The notes under the pieces are model-generated. The model was not told where the DNA came from. It saw nothing but the letters and a program-made list of their open reading frames with translations, and ran no database searches. DNA of 64,000 nucleotides from Thelephora terrestris (taxonomy: Eukaryota; Basidiomycota; Agaricomycetes; Thelephorales; Thelephoraceae): the NCBI GenBank assembly GCA_015956445.1, contig WIUZ02000004.1, positions 620,001-684,000 on the forward strand, read 5' to 3'. Of this stretch, positions 44,501-56,100 are shown one piece after another. Numbering within the stretch: the first letter of the stretch is position 1; each line of letters starts with the position of its first letter. A program made the position numbers and the translations under genes.

Positions 44501-46755
44501 AAGACTTCAGCGAAGGGAGCCCTCAAGAGGATGAGCGCATGGGAGGGAAAGCACTGCGCAAAGGGCACCATAATTACGTCGTCTTACCCGGAGAATCCTT
44601 ACTGGTGGATAAACGGGAACCACGCAGTTCCTGGAAGTAACATCCTTATCAACGAGAGTGATTGGGGAAGCATGATCGCATTCACTTTGAGGTGCTTGAG
44701 AATCTTCTCGCGTGTTTTGCCGTGGAACTGATGAGCCTTTGCAGCTCTGGGGATTACCTAGCGGAGCTCGCCAGTATGTCTGCGGGTAGAAGCATGACAT
44801 TAGAACAACCGACAACCCCACAGATGACAGTTAGCCGCCCTTCGTTATTCTCCAGGTCATCTTATCGACTTTTTGGGCCTTCACGCCAGCAACCAGACCC
44901 CGACGACGGACACGCGGTGTGGGAAGAACCCGAAGTCTACTCGGCGATTGTCAGTCGGAAAGAACACCCCCGGGATCCATCATCAATTCTCTCGATAAGA
45001 GACGTTTTACGCAAGGCTCCCGTCGACACTGCTTCAATGTTGTCGCCCTCGCGCCTCTCAAGTGCAAGTTTGTCTAGGACGGGTGCGCCTCCCTCAGCCT
45101 GGTCGAAACCGGCGGTGGAAATCAACACCCAGCCAGTCGACGGTGAGGTCGTGCCGCCAGAGAATGACGGGGCAGCCGGACAGATACTCCAGGAGGTGGA
45201 AGCTGCTACCGATGAGCGGGGGCTGAGCCGTAATAATACAATTACCGAAGCCACCTACGGCTCTTCGACTTCAAACTCTTCTGTGTCCGGGAGCACCATC
45301 CGACGAGGCAAGGCTTCCTCGATTCTATCGACAATCAAGGATGATGACGTTGATGGTCAAACCGGAGGAAAGACCGAGTCCTCCGCCGACGGGGGCTCAA
45401 GCACGACTGCAAGTGAGCAAGGAGATGATCACCCCCCTCAAGTGCCGCCAAAACCCACACAGCCCGAGACGTCAGCACATCCGTCTCATTCTGCAGTGTC
45501 CGGCTTCTCGGCTGGCATTGCACTCGTAATGAAGCAGATCCTGAATACCGGCGAATCGACTCCACCTCCTGTCCCGAGAAAGAACCATCACGGTCTCCTA
45601 TCTCTCGAACCTTCAACAACAGAAAGTCGACCGCATATCAAATATGACTGGACGATCGGGAAGCGGTTGAAATTCAGTTGTACGGTTTATTACGCCAAGC
45701 AGTTCGATCTGTTGCGAAAGAGGTGTGGCATCGAGGCGACGTACCTGAGGAGCATCGAGAAGAGTGCCAACTGGTTGGCGGAAGGAGGGAAGAGCAAATC
45801 GAACTTCTGGAAGACGTCGGACGACAGGTTCATCATCAAGACGCTTGTCGATGCTTGGAACGTTGCCGACTTGTGAGTCAATAGTTTATTCTAGCGTTGA
45901 CCTCTGTCATTTAAGTATGTACAGGCAGGTCTTGATCGAACTTGGACCATCGTACTTCAAGTACATAGAATCCACTTCCAACAACCCTACGGTCCTTGCA
46001 AAGCTTTTGGGGTTCTACACCATTGAAATCAGGAACATCGAGAGCGGTACAATCCAGGCGAAGGCTGACCTGCTTGTAATGGAGAATCTGTTCTTCAACA
46101 AGAAGATCGGGAAGACGTTTGATCTGAAGGGAATTCAAGGGCGTAAAGTCAAGCCTACAACTTTAGGAAACGCTTCTAAGCCACTTTTCGATGGCGATTG
46201 GATCGAAGGTGAGACGATTTTCCGCATTCTTGAACCTTCGCTTACGGAACAATGTAGGTCAAAGACGGGCCCTGATGTTATTGCACCCCCATTCGAAACT
46301 CGTCCTTCAGGAGGCCATCAAGAACGACTCGGAGTTCCTATCGAAATCGAACATTATGGACTACTCGCTTTTGTTGGGAATTGACGCGGAGAGGAAACAA
46401 ATTGCTTGTGGATTGGTTGACACAATCGGTGAGCTGACAGTGGATACGAATGGATCACTCCGATCTCCTGTTTCTAATGTCAAGTGCGTCAGGGAACTAT
46501 ACTTTCGCTAAGACCTTGGAGTATAAAGCGAAACAGAACCTCAAGTCTGGGAAGGAGGTGACAGTCATCCCACCGAATGAATACCAAATACGTTTCGTAA
46601 ATGCCATGGATGGGTATTTCCTGGCTTGCCCGGGTAGGTTGAAATCTTCCGAAAGTTCGGCGCGGCCGCTAACAATTCACACAGACAAGTGGTCGAAAGC
46701 CCCGCATGACCAACGTGACTACAGCGATCCCATTGTGCTTCGAAGTGTACTGTAA
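41549..46755 (+). CDS. Fab1/PIKfyve-like phosphatidylinositol phosphate kinase lacking FYVE and CCT domains
   Basis: The protein starts MASKLDHDKPLPTLPKRHD and is about 1500-1600 residues after splicing. A Fab1 cysteine-rich region is present: RFRYYSREDGADKTLGGAI, CGNAGCQSKRFQHELDFVHG, MWQSCVECSARTKAV and LLSFGKFLELLVYSRSFHI. After ~400 disordered residues comes the PIPK kinase domain: LIELGPSYFKYIES, KIGKTFDLKGIQGRKVK, EAIKNDSEFLSKSNIMDYSLLLGID, NYTFAKTLEYKAKQN and VTVIPPNEYQIRF. Fab1 makes PI(3,5)P2 on endosomes and vacuoles. No FYVE finger and no chaperonin-like CCT domain is seen, so this is either a truncated relative or a second, divergent copy. The DLKG motif is followed by Ile instead of the usual Ser. 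Introns checked are GT-AG. Confidence 0.8.
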
Positions 46756-46918
46756 GCGAGGCGAGACGACGCAGCAAGGTTCTGATTATTTAATGGACGT
46801 TTATGTTACTCATCTTTCGCCATACCCTCAGCTATTGTAATTCTCGACTTAGGATGTATGTACTATAATGAATGTGTAGCACAACCGATTGTATGTTCAA
46901 TGCACTTCGCTTCCATCC

Positions 46919-47939
46919 CTACATTTCTCCACACTCTGGAGAATAGTTAGCACCAGGTGCGCGGGGGTGCACGGAGTTAGAACTCACCCGTGACCTTGAC
47001 AACGAGTTTTGGTCGGTTATTTGGTCCTGTCGGGACATTCTCAATTTTCCTCAGTGTGAGCATTCCATCAATCACTTTGCCGAAAACTACGTGTTTCCCG
47101 TCTAAAAAATCGCATTTTGCCGTCGTTATGAAAAACTGAGGGAGATATTGAGTACTATTCGGAGGTGAAACTGTGCTGCGAGATGTACCTGGGATCCGTT
47201 GGTGTTTGGGCCGGAATTTGCCTGTAAAATAATTAAAATGAGAAGAGAAATTTGCTTATATCATTAAACCCTTTCCATTGACAAAAGGCCGGCCGAGGTG
47301 TGTTTCTCTGTGAAATTCTCATCCTTGGACGCTTGTCAGCGTCGACGGTCGAGTGGGGACAGAGGTCATTGGGGCTTACGGGAAACTTGTCGCCGTAGAT
47401 AGAGAACGTGCCGGTGCCATCTCCCTTGGTGAAATCACCACCTGTCAATCCCAGCAGATTAGGAACGGTCCTCAAATGTCACTTCCAATCGACTCACCCT
47501 GGCACATGAAGTTCGGGATGCTACAACGCACATGCGAGATCAACACATAAGAAAATGCGGATACGCGCACTACCTACACTCTGGAATGGCGTGAGTGATT
47601 TGAAAGTCACGACGGCCAGACTTGGATTGTGTCACCTATGAAAGATTGCGCCCTTGTACCCTTGCGGACGCGAGTTTACCCTACATCCAAATGAGTTGAT
47701 CGTAGGAGACGGAGAGAGTGAGAAACCTTACCTGTACTCTCCTGTGCACAGCTGCCTAAAGTTCTCCGCCGTCCTAGTAGAATAAGCAGGGTCATCAACG
47801 ATCGTCAATCCGCCTGTGAAGGGTCGTACTTGGGCACAATATCGCTGAAAAGCTCCATCTTGAGACGACCCGCTGGTGTCTCACCGATATTGATGTCCAT
47901 AAAGACTATCGGTCGAGTAGAATTACCAGCAGAACTCAT
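46919..47939 (-). CDS. PPIH: peptidyl-prolyl cis-trans isomerase H (cyclophilin H, tri-snRNP associated)
   Basis: The start at 47939 gives [20 protein letters not shown]. Exons (47939-47830, 47773-47732, 47680-47636, 47580-47578, 47520-47498 and more) join [94 protein letters not shown] and [17 protein letters not shown]. The protein ends ECGEM, the C-terminus typical of PPIH, and is about 178 residues, like human PPIH. PPIH binds PRP4/PRP3 in the U4/U6.U5 tri-snRNP. The active-site Arg in FHRV is completed only if a 3-base micro-exon is used. One later intron has either an unusual donor or an Glu-Arg insert. The gene diverges from DIB1. Confidence 0.92.
47578..47580 (-). other. 3-nucleotide micro-exon (AGT) in PPIH
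   Basis: On the minus strand AGT lies between an acceptor (CCATTCCAG) and a donor (GTAGGT). Flanking introns are 55 bases (47635-47581) and 57 bases (47577-47521), the normal size here. Joined, AG|A and GT|C give Arg-Val and restore FHRVIPNFMCQ. Skipping it gives FHS-IPN, losing the catalytic Arg and one residue. Confidence 0.75.
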
Positions 47940-48029
47940 AATTGGCGGTGGTAGTCAGAAAGGGCTCTAGATCGTGAGTTCGCGCGACACTCTAAAGCGT
48001 CCGACCATCCTTGGCCCCACGCTTAAACA
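47940..48029. promoter_or_regulatory. 90-bp bidirectional promoter between PPIH and DIB1
   Basis: The two ATGs face apart with only 90 bp between them, so both 5' UTRs and any promoter must lie here or reach into the genes. I see no clear TATA box on either strand. The coordination it implies is inference. Confidence 0.65.
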
Positions 48030-48725
48030 ATGTCTTACTTCCTTCCCCACCTTCCCTCTGGCTGGCACGTCGACGAGGCTATCAAATCTGAGGAGGACAG
48101 GGTCGTTGCCATTCGGTTCGGCCACGACTGGGATCCCCAATGCATGACTATGGACGAGACTCTCTACGGTGTGGCGGAGAAGGTGCAGAACTTTGCTGTG
48201 ATCTACCTGTGTGATATAACCCAGGTTCCGGATTTTAACAAGGTCAGTATAGTGCCATGCTTCTGATCCATCGAGACGCCTGAGGTGTGGAAATCGACAG
48301 ATGTATGAGTTGTATGATCCCTGCACGGTCATGTTTTTCTATCGGTGCGCATCCCCCTGCCCATTTCCGCCGAAAAGCTGTAAAACACCACTCACGCAGG
48401 AACAAGCACATCATGATTGATCTTGGTACCGGAAACAACAACAAGATGTAAGCGACCTCTGTCCTGTGTTGACGTCACGCCTCTCATCGACAACATATCC
48501 AGTAACTGGCCAATGGACAACAAGCAAGAGGTACACAGTTCCTTGACGAGAGAGCATACAAGACTTACGCGCTTTTAGCTGATCGATATTATCGAGACTG
48601 TCTACCGTGGTGCGTCCAAGGGTCGAGGTCTGGTCGTATCGCCAAAAGGTATGGCTCGCTGGGTTCTCTTTCCTACCGGCAATCTCACGGATTATCCAGA
48701 CTACTCCACCCGCTATCGATACTGA
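48030..48725 (+). CDS. DIB1: U5 snRNP protein DIB1 (thioredoxin-like 4A)
   Basis: Six exons give about 142 residues, the invariant length of the family. Markers are MSYFLPHLPSGWHVDEAI, VVAIRFGHDWDPQCM, KVQNFAVIYLCDITQVPDF, MYELYDPCTVMFFYR, NKHIMIDLGTGNNNKI, NWPMDNKQE, LIDIIETVYRGASKGRGLVV and DYSTRYRY at the end. DIB1 is a thioredoxin-fold protein of the U5 snRNP that leaves the spliceosome during activation. The thioredoxin active-site Cys pair is not preserved, as is normal in DIB1. All introns are GT-AG. The start is fixed by homology. Confidence 0.96.
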
Positions 48726-48917
48726 TCCTTCCGCTGCCTTATCGGGAGGTCTCCAGAATTTTTCTGGGATGTCGGTCATCTTCAAGTGATTGCAATGAGA
48801 GTTTCGTTGGGACTGCATCAAATACCTTACAAAATTAACAAATTTTAGCAGAAACACGAATCTCACGCACATTGTTCGAGCCAGGTGTGAGGCTTGTGGT
48901 GTCGGCCACCGGACATC

Positions 48918-49304
48918 TCAAGCAGTGGCGACGAGAACTTGACTCTTCTCCTCGAGGGAAAGATTCTCAAGAACTTCATGGAAACTCTCATTATCAGAGT
49001 CCTGCTCCTCCTTTTCTTCCCCTTCGTCGTCTTCCTCTTCACTTTCATAATCTTCGAAATCGAGCTGCCGTCGAAAGGATGTGAGGACGTGATAAACCGC
49101 GGATTTAATCTGCTGACGTACCGGGTCGTATATAACCCTGATAATCAAACTACAGCTGGGACATGTAGCGATGTCCTCGTAATTTTTAAGCTGAGCCTTC
49201 GAGATCTCGAAGCGATCGCCACAAGGACACGGGTAATGGAACACCTTCTTTTCCTTGTCCCATGACATGTCCTCGATTTCTATTTCGTCGTAGTACGCAC
49301 CCAT
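48918..49304 (-). CDS. DPH3: diphthamide biosynthesis protein 3 (CSL zinc finger)
   Basis: The protein begins [20 protein letters not shown] and carries the CSL zinc finger with four Cys: [13 protein letters not shown] and [19 protein letters not shown]3 is the electron donor for the radical-SAM DPH1-DPH2 complex, which makes diphthamide on elongation factor 2; with Elongator it also supports tRNA wobble modification. The following 57 bases (3n, no stop) look like an intron with GT donor and CAG acceptor; splicing joins VIYDP to [10 protein letters not shown], the natural continuation. The C-terminal tail is long and very acidic ([16 protein letters not shown]), making the protein longer than the usual ~80 residues. 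The gene converges with DIB1. Confidence 0.9.
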   Translation of the reverse strand: MGAYYDEIEIEDMSWDKEKKVFHYPCPCGDRFEISKAQLKNYEDIATCPSCSLIIRVIYDPVRQQIKSAVYHVLTSFRRQLDFEDYESEEEDDEGEEKEEQDSDNESFHEVLENLSLEEKSQVLVATA

Positions 49305-49542
49305 TTCGACCCGGGAAATTCCCGTATGGGGAGCAGATGGGATTAGTTGAAGACAGTGGTCTGAGGAATGTCTGTCAAGGTGACTCCAGATCACGTGAAG
49401 CAACGGATCAAGCAAGGCAGCGGCTGCACCAACGAGTTCAAATGGGAAAGCCAGCAAGAGCGACTAGAACTACATGTTACAAAGACACAAGAAAGTGCGA
49501 CAACGGCCACGTCGGCACCTTCGCAATCTGAGCCTTAAGTCT

Positions 49543-52343
49543 CTAATCGCAACTGGAGCAGCTCTCTCCGCCCGAGACAAGGACGCTCCTCGTGTCTTTC
49601 GCCTCCGGAACGTCCATCGCGGGATTAATCTTGAAGAAGCTCTGTGGGCGGAACGAGACCTTCAGGGTCTCAACCGGCATCCTAAGTTGGACATCAGCGC
49701 TGATTCCAAGCGTAGAACTCGTGTCGATCTTACACAGGGAAGTCCTCAGGGCGGGGAATATGTGTCACCCCTGCACGTCAAAAACCGATCTGAATCAAAG
49801 CTTGCCAACATCATGTCGCGTTTCGACCCACCAACGGTGATGAATAGCACGACATCTTCATTCTCGACGCTAGCTTTCCCCTCAACCCATTTTCCGATGG
49901 AATCGTCAACCTCACCACGACTCTGTGGGACATACTTGCCGGAGGGCCACATTCGCTCGGTCCCTTTCTCGGTCTCCTTGTCCTTGACTACCCACAAGGG
50001 CTTGGATGCAAACTTAGCCCTCTGAGCCACCCAACTACCCTCCTTGGCAAGGAGAGGAAGTGCTGCCCCTTTAAAATGGATCCCATACCCGGTATACTCG
50101 CCAGAAGCGTAATGGCTCCTGTTGGTATTTATGACCTTCCATCTTCTGTCGACCACCCAATCATAGTCACGAGACCCTTCCAGCTTGAGAACTTGATTCC
50201 TGGTGGTGAACGCGTTCCCGGCGAAATTCTCCGGCGAGCCGACAGGAGCTGGAGATGGAATCACGTCTGTTTCCAGAACGCTGTTCGCAAGCCCATCGAC
50301 CATCGGGTCAACTCGCAAGGAGAAAATGTGCTGATGATACTGGGCATTAATCTTCGGGGCGATAGTGGTCCCATAAGGATTAGGTTCATCTTCCCTAGCG
50401 ATATAGGTTTGCAGGACGCCTGTCAGTTTAATCTCGAAATCAATGGAACCATCTTGGTAGAAGTGATAGTTCCAGACATATTCTGCGGCATTGTATCTTC
50501 AGCTATGAACCAGAGATAAGGACACTGGGAGATTACCGTAGTTAGCCAACGTGCAGACCATGCTGACAACCAGGCGTCTGGCACGAGCGGCCTTCGAGCG
50601 TCCACCGGTTCGGTAGTCACTGTGCTTCCAAAGCACCCCGGCGTCTTCTTCATGAATGCAAATCACGTTCTTGATTATGACTGCCTGACCACTGTTATTG
50701 ACATAGGCCCCGGGCTGTCATCTGATTAAAATCATCACCCAACATGCGAATCCTGCAATGAATAACGGACCAAGTAGTGGATCTGCCCTAAGCAATCACA
50801 CCCAAGCGCGAGTTCGTTTGCCATTGTCCCTAATCCATATTCTCCACTGGCTCGATCAGCAAAGTTAAACAGGGACTCAATCGAGCAGGACGGCGGACGA
50901 GACTCACACATCAAATGCGAACTTGCGTGAATGGGGGTATTCAGGTGCTGCGTATGGAACGACCATCTCGGCCAGAGAAAGCCGGTAGAGTATGGGTCTG
51001 ATGACCCCATCGTCGTTGTATGTGATTGTCGAGAGTGCGATCCCTTCTCGGTGACTGAACGCTATGACAGGCCCTACGTTACCTTCGAGAGTTTTCCCAG
51101 AAGATATGCGCTCTCACAAATGTGCATTTTCCACTTTTGCCACATGACCTCGTGGCCATTGACCTGGAAACTAACACCTTCCGGTTGGATGATATGCAGG
51201 GGCTTTAAATCATCTCGAAGTTTGAAATTATTATCATTCTCGACAATGAGATCGGGGAAGAGGTCGAATCTCTCTGTTGGAGGTGGTATACGTCCTCGAT
51301 TCGAGTGATCAAGTGCAGTGACGTCTAGCGGATAGGGAGCTGTGGTGGTCGTCGACAGCATATGCAGTTTTTCCTCTTTGTTCACATATGTGTAGTGAGG
51401 AGGGAAATCGATGTGTATGACTTTTCCAACCCCGATGTCGACCACCGGAATGAAGTCCTGCGTAAAGGTCAGGGTTTACTTTAGAGGATAGAAGCCGTTG
51501 CATTACCAAAGGATGAGCATAAAGATTCTCATGTTCCGAATAACGAGCAAAGCAGAATCCTTGTAATATTCTCGCGGCAAGCGGGAACCTCTCGTCGTAG
51601 CCGATTGCCCAACCATCTGCGTAAATTTGGTGGGGCTCAATGCCTATGAGACATTAATTTCGACGAAGCGATTTAGACGGAAGCACGCCTATCACCCACC
51701 AACTTCCTTCGCCAACCTTTGAATCTCGGGGTCTGCCTTAATAATTTTTTCACATTCGAGAAGTTCATCGGGTGAAATTTGGGGCTGCGAGCCAGCGGGA
51801 AGCTTTTCGACAGACTCTACGGCCCATCCACTTCCTCCCAGAGTGAGGACCAGGTTGTAGGCGAAGCTGAGGAAGGCGCCGTATTGATATGAATGGTCAC
51901 GATGCTCTACAGGCTACGCACCCGGTCAGCAAATCAATGAACTATCTCCGAATATCAACCGCGGATCTTGTAAAGATAGCATTTGTGGATGGTGCTCACG
52001 TCAACTTCTGCCTTGCGTGGGAGTTCACCAGGACGGGCGTCTGGTTCCTGTCCGGTGATGAGGGGGATTCCCAGATACGCCAGAACTTGTTTCTTCGGAG
52101 GCGGCAGAAGATTGCAGACGAGGAACCTCAGGGCCTTGATAGACAACTTTTGGGCGGCATAGAGCTGAACGGCTCGAGAGGCTGCGATAATCTGGGGAAG
52201 ATTAGTGATCGTCACTTGCGTTCCTTTTGCATTTGGCACGATACCTCATCTGGGTCAAGCGGATCCAATGGGTGGATGTGTTTTTTTAAGGGCGAGGCTG
52301 AAGCTTTGACTGCCGATGCTGTTCCACGCAACTTGTCGGCCAT
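49543..52343 (-). CDS. copper amine oxidase (primary amine oxidase)
   Basis: The start MADKLRGTASAVKASAS leads to HPLDPLDPDE, the usual N-terminal motif. After splicing I read WAVESVEKLP, PHQIYADGWAIGYD, KPLHIIQPEGVSFQVNG, ISFSHREGIALSTITY, a catalytic-base region FAFDVGEYGLGTMANELALGCDCLG, CTLANYEYVWNYHFYQDG with the Tyr that becomes TPQ, and HQHIFSLRVDPMVDG. The last copper His lies in TGVTHIPRPEDFPVMP. All copper ligands and the cofactor Tyr are present, so the enzyme should be active. It oxidises primary amines to aldehydes, giving ammonia and hydrogen peroxide, and allows amines to serve as a nitrogen source. All introns I checked are GT-AG, with 56-base spacers typical of the window. 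Stop TAG is at 49543-49545. Confidence 0.94.
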
Positions 52344-53125
52344 CGTGTTAGGAGGTGAAAGAGCGACGATTGAATCGGCTTGCGGCGCAGCTGTTCTGCT
52401 CCGACTGGCGGCTCCGAACGAAGTATGGCCTTGCCCCAATCTTACCCGAGCAGGGTGCTTGTTTGGCGCCGCTGGCTGGATAGGTAACGGCAAGCTGCCG
52501 ATAGTACTTCCGGTCCGATTCCGCTCACACTTGCGGAAGACCTCATGTACAGAACGTGGTCAAAGTTCAAGCCGTTTGACCTCATGTGCAGTTCTCCTCC
52601 GGTGACCCAAATCATCGCAGCTCCCCACAGGCGAAGCGGGACCCAAACTCAAAAAATGCCTCCAACTGGGCGCGATAGTCTTCTTGATTGCCGTGCGCCA
52701 GGGCAACCGATCTGAGCCTATTTCCTCAAGTTGTCAACTTTACTCACTGGGGGGCGACTTCGCCGTTGTAAGGCCCGCTTGGTAGCCTTAGAGTCGAATA
52801 TTGCTGCACATCCAGAACACATTGTTATCGAATAAATCCCAACTGACGGAGCGGGGTCAGACGCCCTGACTCAGTGACTGTGACTGTGACATGCGGAACG
52901 TGGACACGCATGACGAAATTCTTCCATTTCATTTGAAAAAAACTGGCCTTGGGCGCTTGTGTCCAATCAGAACTCAGTCCAGCGTGTCACGGCACTTGCA
53001 GAGCGGGAAACGGGCACCAGCGGACTCACTTCCCGAAAGGCTCCCGAGTAGTGCAAAGAATCGCCTACGCCACCACCTAACAACTACGGGCTGCGCGCTG
53101 ACCACCACGGTCCTCCAAGAACCGC
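52344..53125. promoter_or_regulatory. divergent promoter region of amine oxidase and MTO1
   Basis: This 782-bp spacer lies between two divergent starts. The amine oxidase frame continues open to 52493 but has no ATG there, only a TTG. Plus-strand frame 52891-53226 overlaps MTO1 exon 1 in another frame and is not supported. Confidence 0.5.
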
Positions 53126-56100
53126 ATGTCACTGCTCGTAGCAGTCAGCTGCAGACGCATTGGGGCAGCCAAAAACCGTCTCCTGCGTGCTTATGCAACG
53201 TTGACCGCTCACTCAAACGAGTATGACGGTGAGTTTTTATAACGCCCGGTGCTAATTCTCCCTGATAACGACCCCTTTAGTTTGTGTCATCGGTGGGGGC
53301 CATGCTGGTTGTGAGGCCGCGGCGGGTGCCGCCAGGGCGGGAGCCCGAACTGTGTTGCTTACTCAAAAGCTCGAAACCATCGGCGAACTCTCGTGTAATC
53401 CTTCCATGGGCGGCGTAGGAAAAGGAACACTGATACGGGAGGTTGATGCCATGGATGGGCTCTGTGGGCGAATTACAGGTACCCGCCTACCCCTGCTCTT
53501 CCTCGTAGCTCATCCCAAACTAGTATCTTCCAGATAAAGCCGGAATCCAGTTTCATGTTCTGAATCGCTCAAAAGGCGCCGCCGTCTGGGTATGTAGCGT
53601 GTTCTTTGCAAAATCGGCCCCTGGCTGAACGTGAGAATCCAGGGTCCTCGAGCTCAGGTAGACAGGAAATTATACAAGCGTCACATGCAGGAAACCTTGT
53701 TCAACTATCCGAATCTTGATATTCGTGCGGGAAGCGTTTTCGATTTGATTTTGGATCATACGGCCGCTTCCAACGGTACCGCTGGTCCGACTATTGCTGT
53801 TCGCGGCATCAAACTTGGTGATAAGATATCGTTTGCCTCAAGGCATGTTGATTAACCGCGTGGCTTTCCAGATACTGGGGATCTTGTAAAGTGCAAATCT
53901 GTCGTTATCTGTACGGGCACTTTCCTATCCGGGGAGATCCACATCGGTGGGGGTTAATTAACCAAGTCAGTGACTGTAGCTAATTCTGCGTCCGCAAAGG
54001 CCTCAAGCGATTCCCAGCTGGTCGGCTGGATGAATCCCCCTCGATTGGCTTGTCGGCTTCTTTGCGATCCGCTGGTTTCAAACTCGGCCGTCTCCAGACG
54101 GGAACTCCCGCACGGCTTTACAAACAAACCATAAACTTCGAACGACTTGCCGTGCAACGAGGTAACGACTCCCCCACCCCATTCAGTTACCTCAACACTG
54201 CCGTAGATAATGCGGTATGTGATACAAACCGAGCGACGGGCTCATCGACTCATCCGATATCACTGCCTTCGCTTCATTCCAGAATAATCAAGTCAATTGT
54301 TACCAAACTTTTACCACCCCTAAAACACATCAAATAATTAAAGACAATCTTCACAAGAGCATCCACATCCAAGAAACCAGGAAGGGTTCGTGATCTAAAA
54401 CATCACTACTCGGTCTCCTTCACAGATTCGACTGCACAGGCCCGCGATATTGCCCGTCTTTGGAAGCTAAAGTGCTTCGATTTGGACACAAGGCACGCCA
54501 CATTGTCTGGCTGGAACCGGAAGGATATGACTCCGGTGAACCTCATCACGTCTCCACCTCAGCCGCGCTCAATCGTTCCATTTCCCCCCCTATGTGACCA
54601 GATCTCATTTATCCTAATGGCATATCCAATAGTATGCCTGAAGACGTGCAAGAGGATATCATCAGGAGTATTCCGGGTCTCGAACACGCTGAGATGGCCC
54701 GTCCCGCGTATGGTGTCGAGTATGATTACATCGATCCCAGGGAACTCACTCGTGAGTGGCCATCGTACAATTCATTAGCTGTGAGGCAAACCCGTGGCTT
54801 CGATAGCAACCCTACAGACCAAAAGAATCAATGTACGTCGCTATATTTGCTAGGCGGCCGCCTTACCTTACCATCTATGCACAAGGGGCTATTCCTTGCA
54901 GGCCAGATAAATGGTGAAGTTCGTGCTCATCTCCGCCGCTCTTGTCGCCTGATGTTCGACCAATTAGGTACGACTGGCTACGAAGAAGCTGCCGCACAAG
55001 GCGCTGTAGCTGGCATTAACGCTGGGCTACACGCACTCCATCGGAACCCCATGACCATAACTCGTGCCGAAGGATACGTTGGTGTGATGATCGATGATTT
55101 GATTGTAAAAGGCGCAGGAGAGCCATGTAATGCAATTCGCTTTGCCATGTGCTTCGTACAGGGAGGCTTGACTCATGACCTACTAGATCGAATGTTCACG
55201 TCGCGTTCGGAGTACAGGTTGACCGTTCGAAGCGACAATGCGGACTTGCGACTGACGAGGACGGGTGAGTCCAAATCGTTTCCCTTAGCATGTTTTCTTC
55301 CCTTATCGGTCCAATCGCTTAATGATGAGAATGATGCGAGGGGCTGACGACGTTGTATGATCCGTTTTTTAGCTCGAAAAGCAGGCGTAATCTCTGATTA
55401 TCGTTGGAACCTGCTGATATCCACCGCTTCCGAAATGGACCGCGCGCGAGACTTACTAAAATCAGCCGCCTTGAGCCCACAGGCACGTTTCTCATCATCC
55501 GTAAACCCCACATCACGGAATCGACATGCTAAAATACGGCCCCAGGGTTGGGAAGCCTCCGGGTTGGAGATTCGTCACGATGGAGTTCTCAGAAGGTGGG
55601 CAAGGTTTTCATACTCCCTAAATCCCCCCTCGATACGTCATGTCTCACTACCCGACTCACGATCAATCACCACCGTCCATCTACTTCCTGGGCGTTGTCC
55701 TCGACGTGAACCCCCGAACACCGCTACTTCGGTAACATTTACGTCCCATTAGTGGTTTTGACTTGTTGGCAAATCCCCGCGTCAAGATAGACGAAATCAT
55801 CTCCGCCATTCCGGCACTGGGAGAGATTGACCCACAGGTGTTGGCCCGCGTGCATATTGATGGTGTGTGGTTTCCTTGTGTGGCCTTAGCGGACTCGCTA
55901 TAATCACCCGACCGATGACCAAATTCCTAGGACGTTACAGCCCATTCCTTCAGCGTCAGGAGGCGGACCTTAAGGCGTTTCAAGAGGACGAGGATCTAAT
56001 TCTCGATCCACACATGGACTACAGCGGAGTCCCTGGAATTAGTTCGGAGGTGAAAGAAAAGCTCGCGGCGATTAAACCCACGACGATTGTAGGCGGTTCA

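Noticed and set aside
52891-53226. A plus-strand 111-codon gene upstream of MTO1
   Set aside because: It overlaps MTO1 exon 1 in another frame; MTO1 homology and the mitochondrial leader-like N-terminus fix the real frame.
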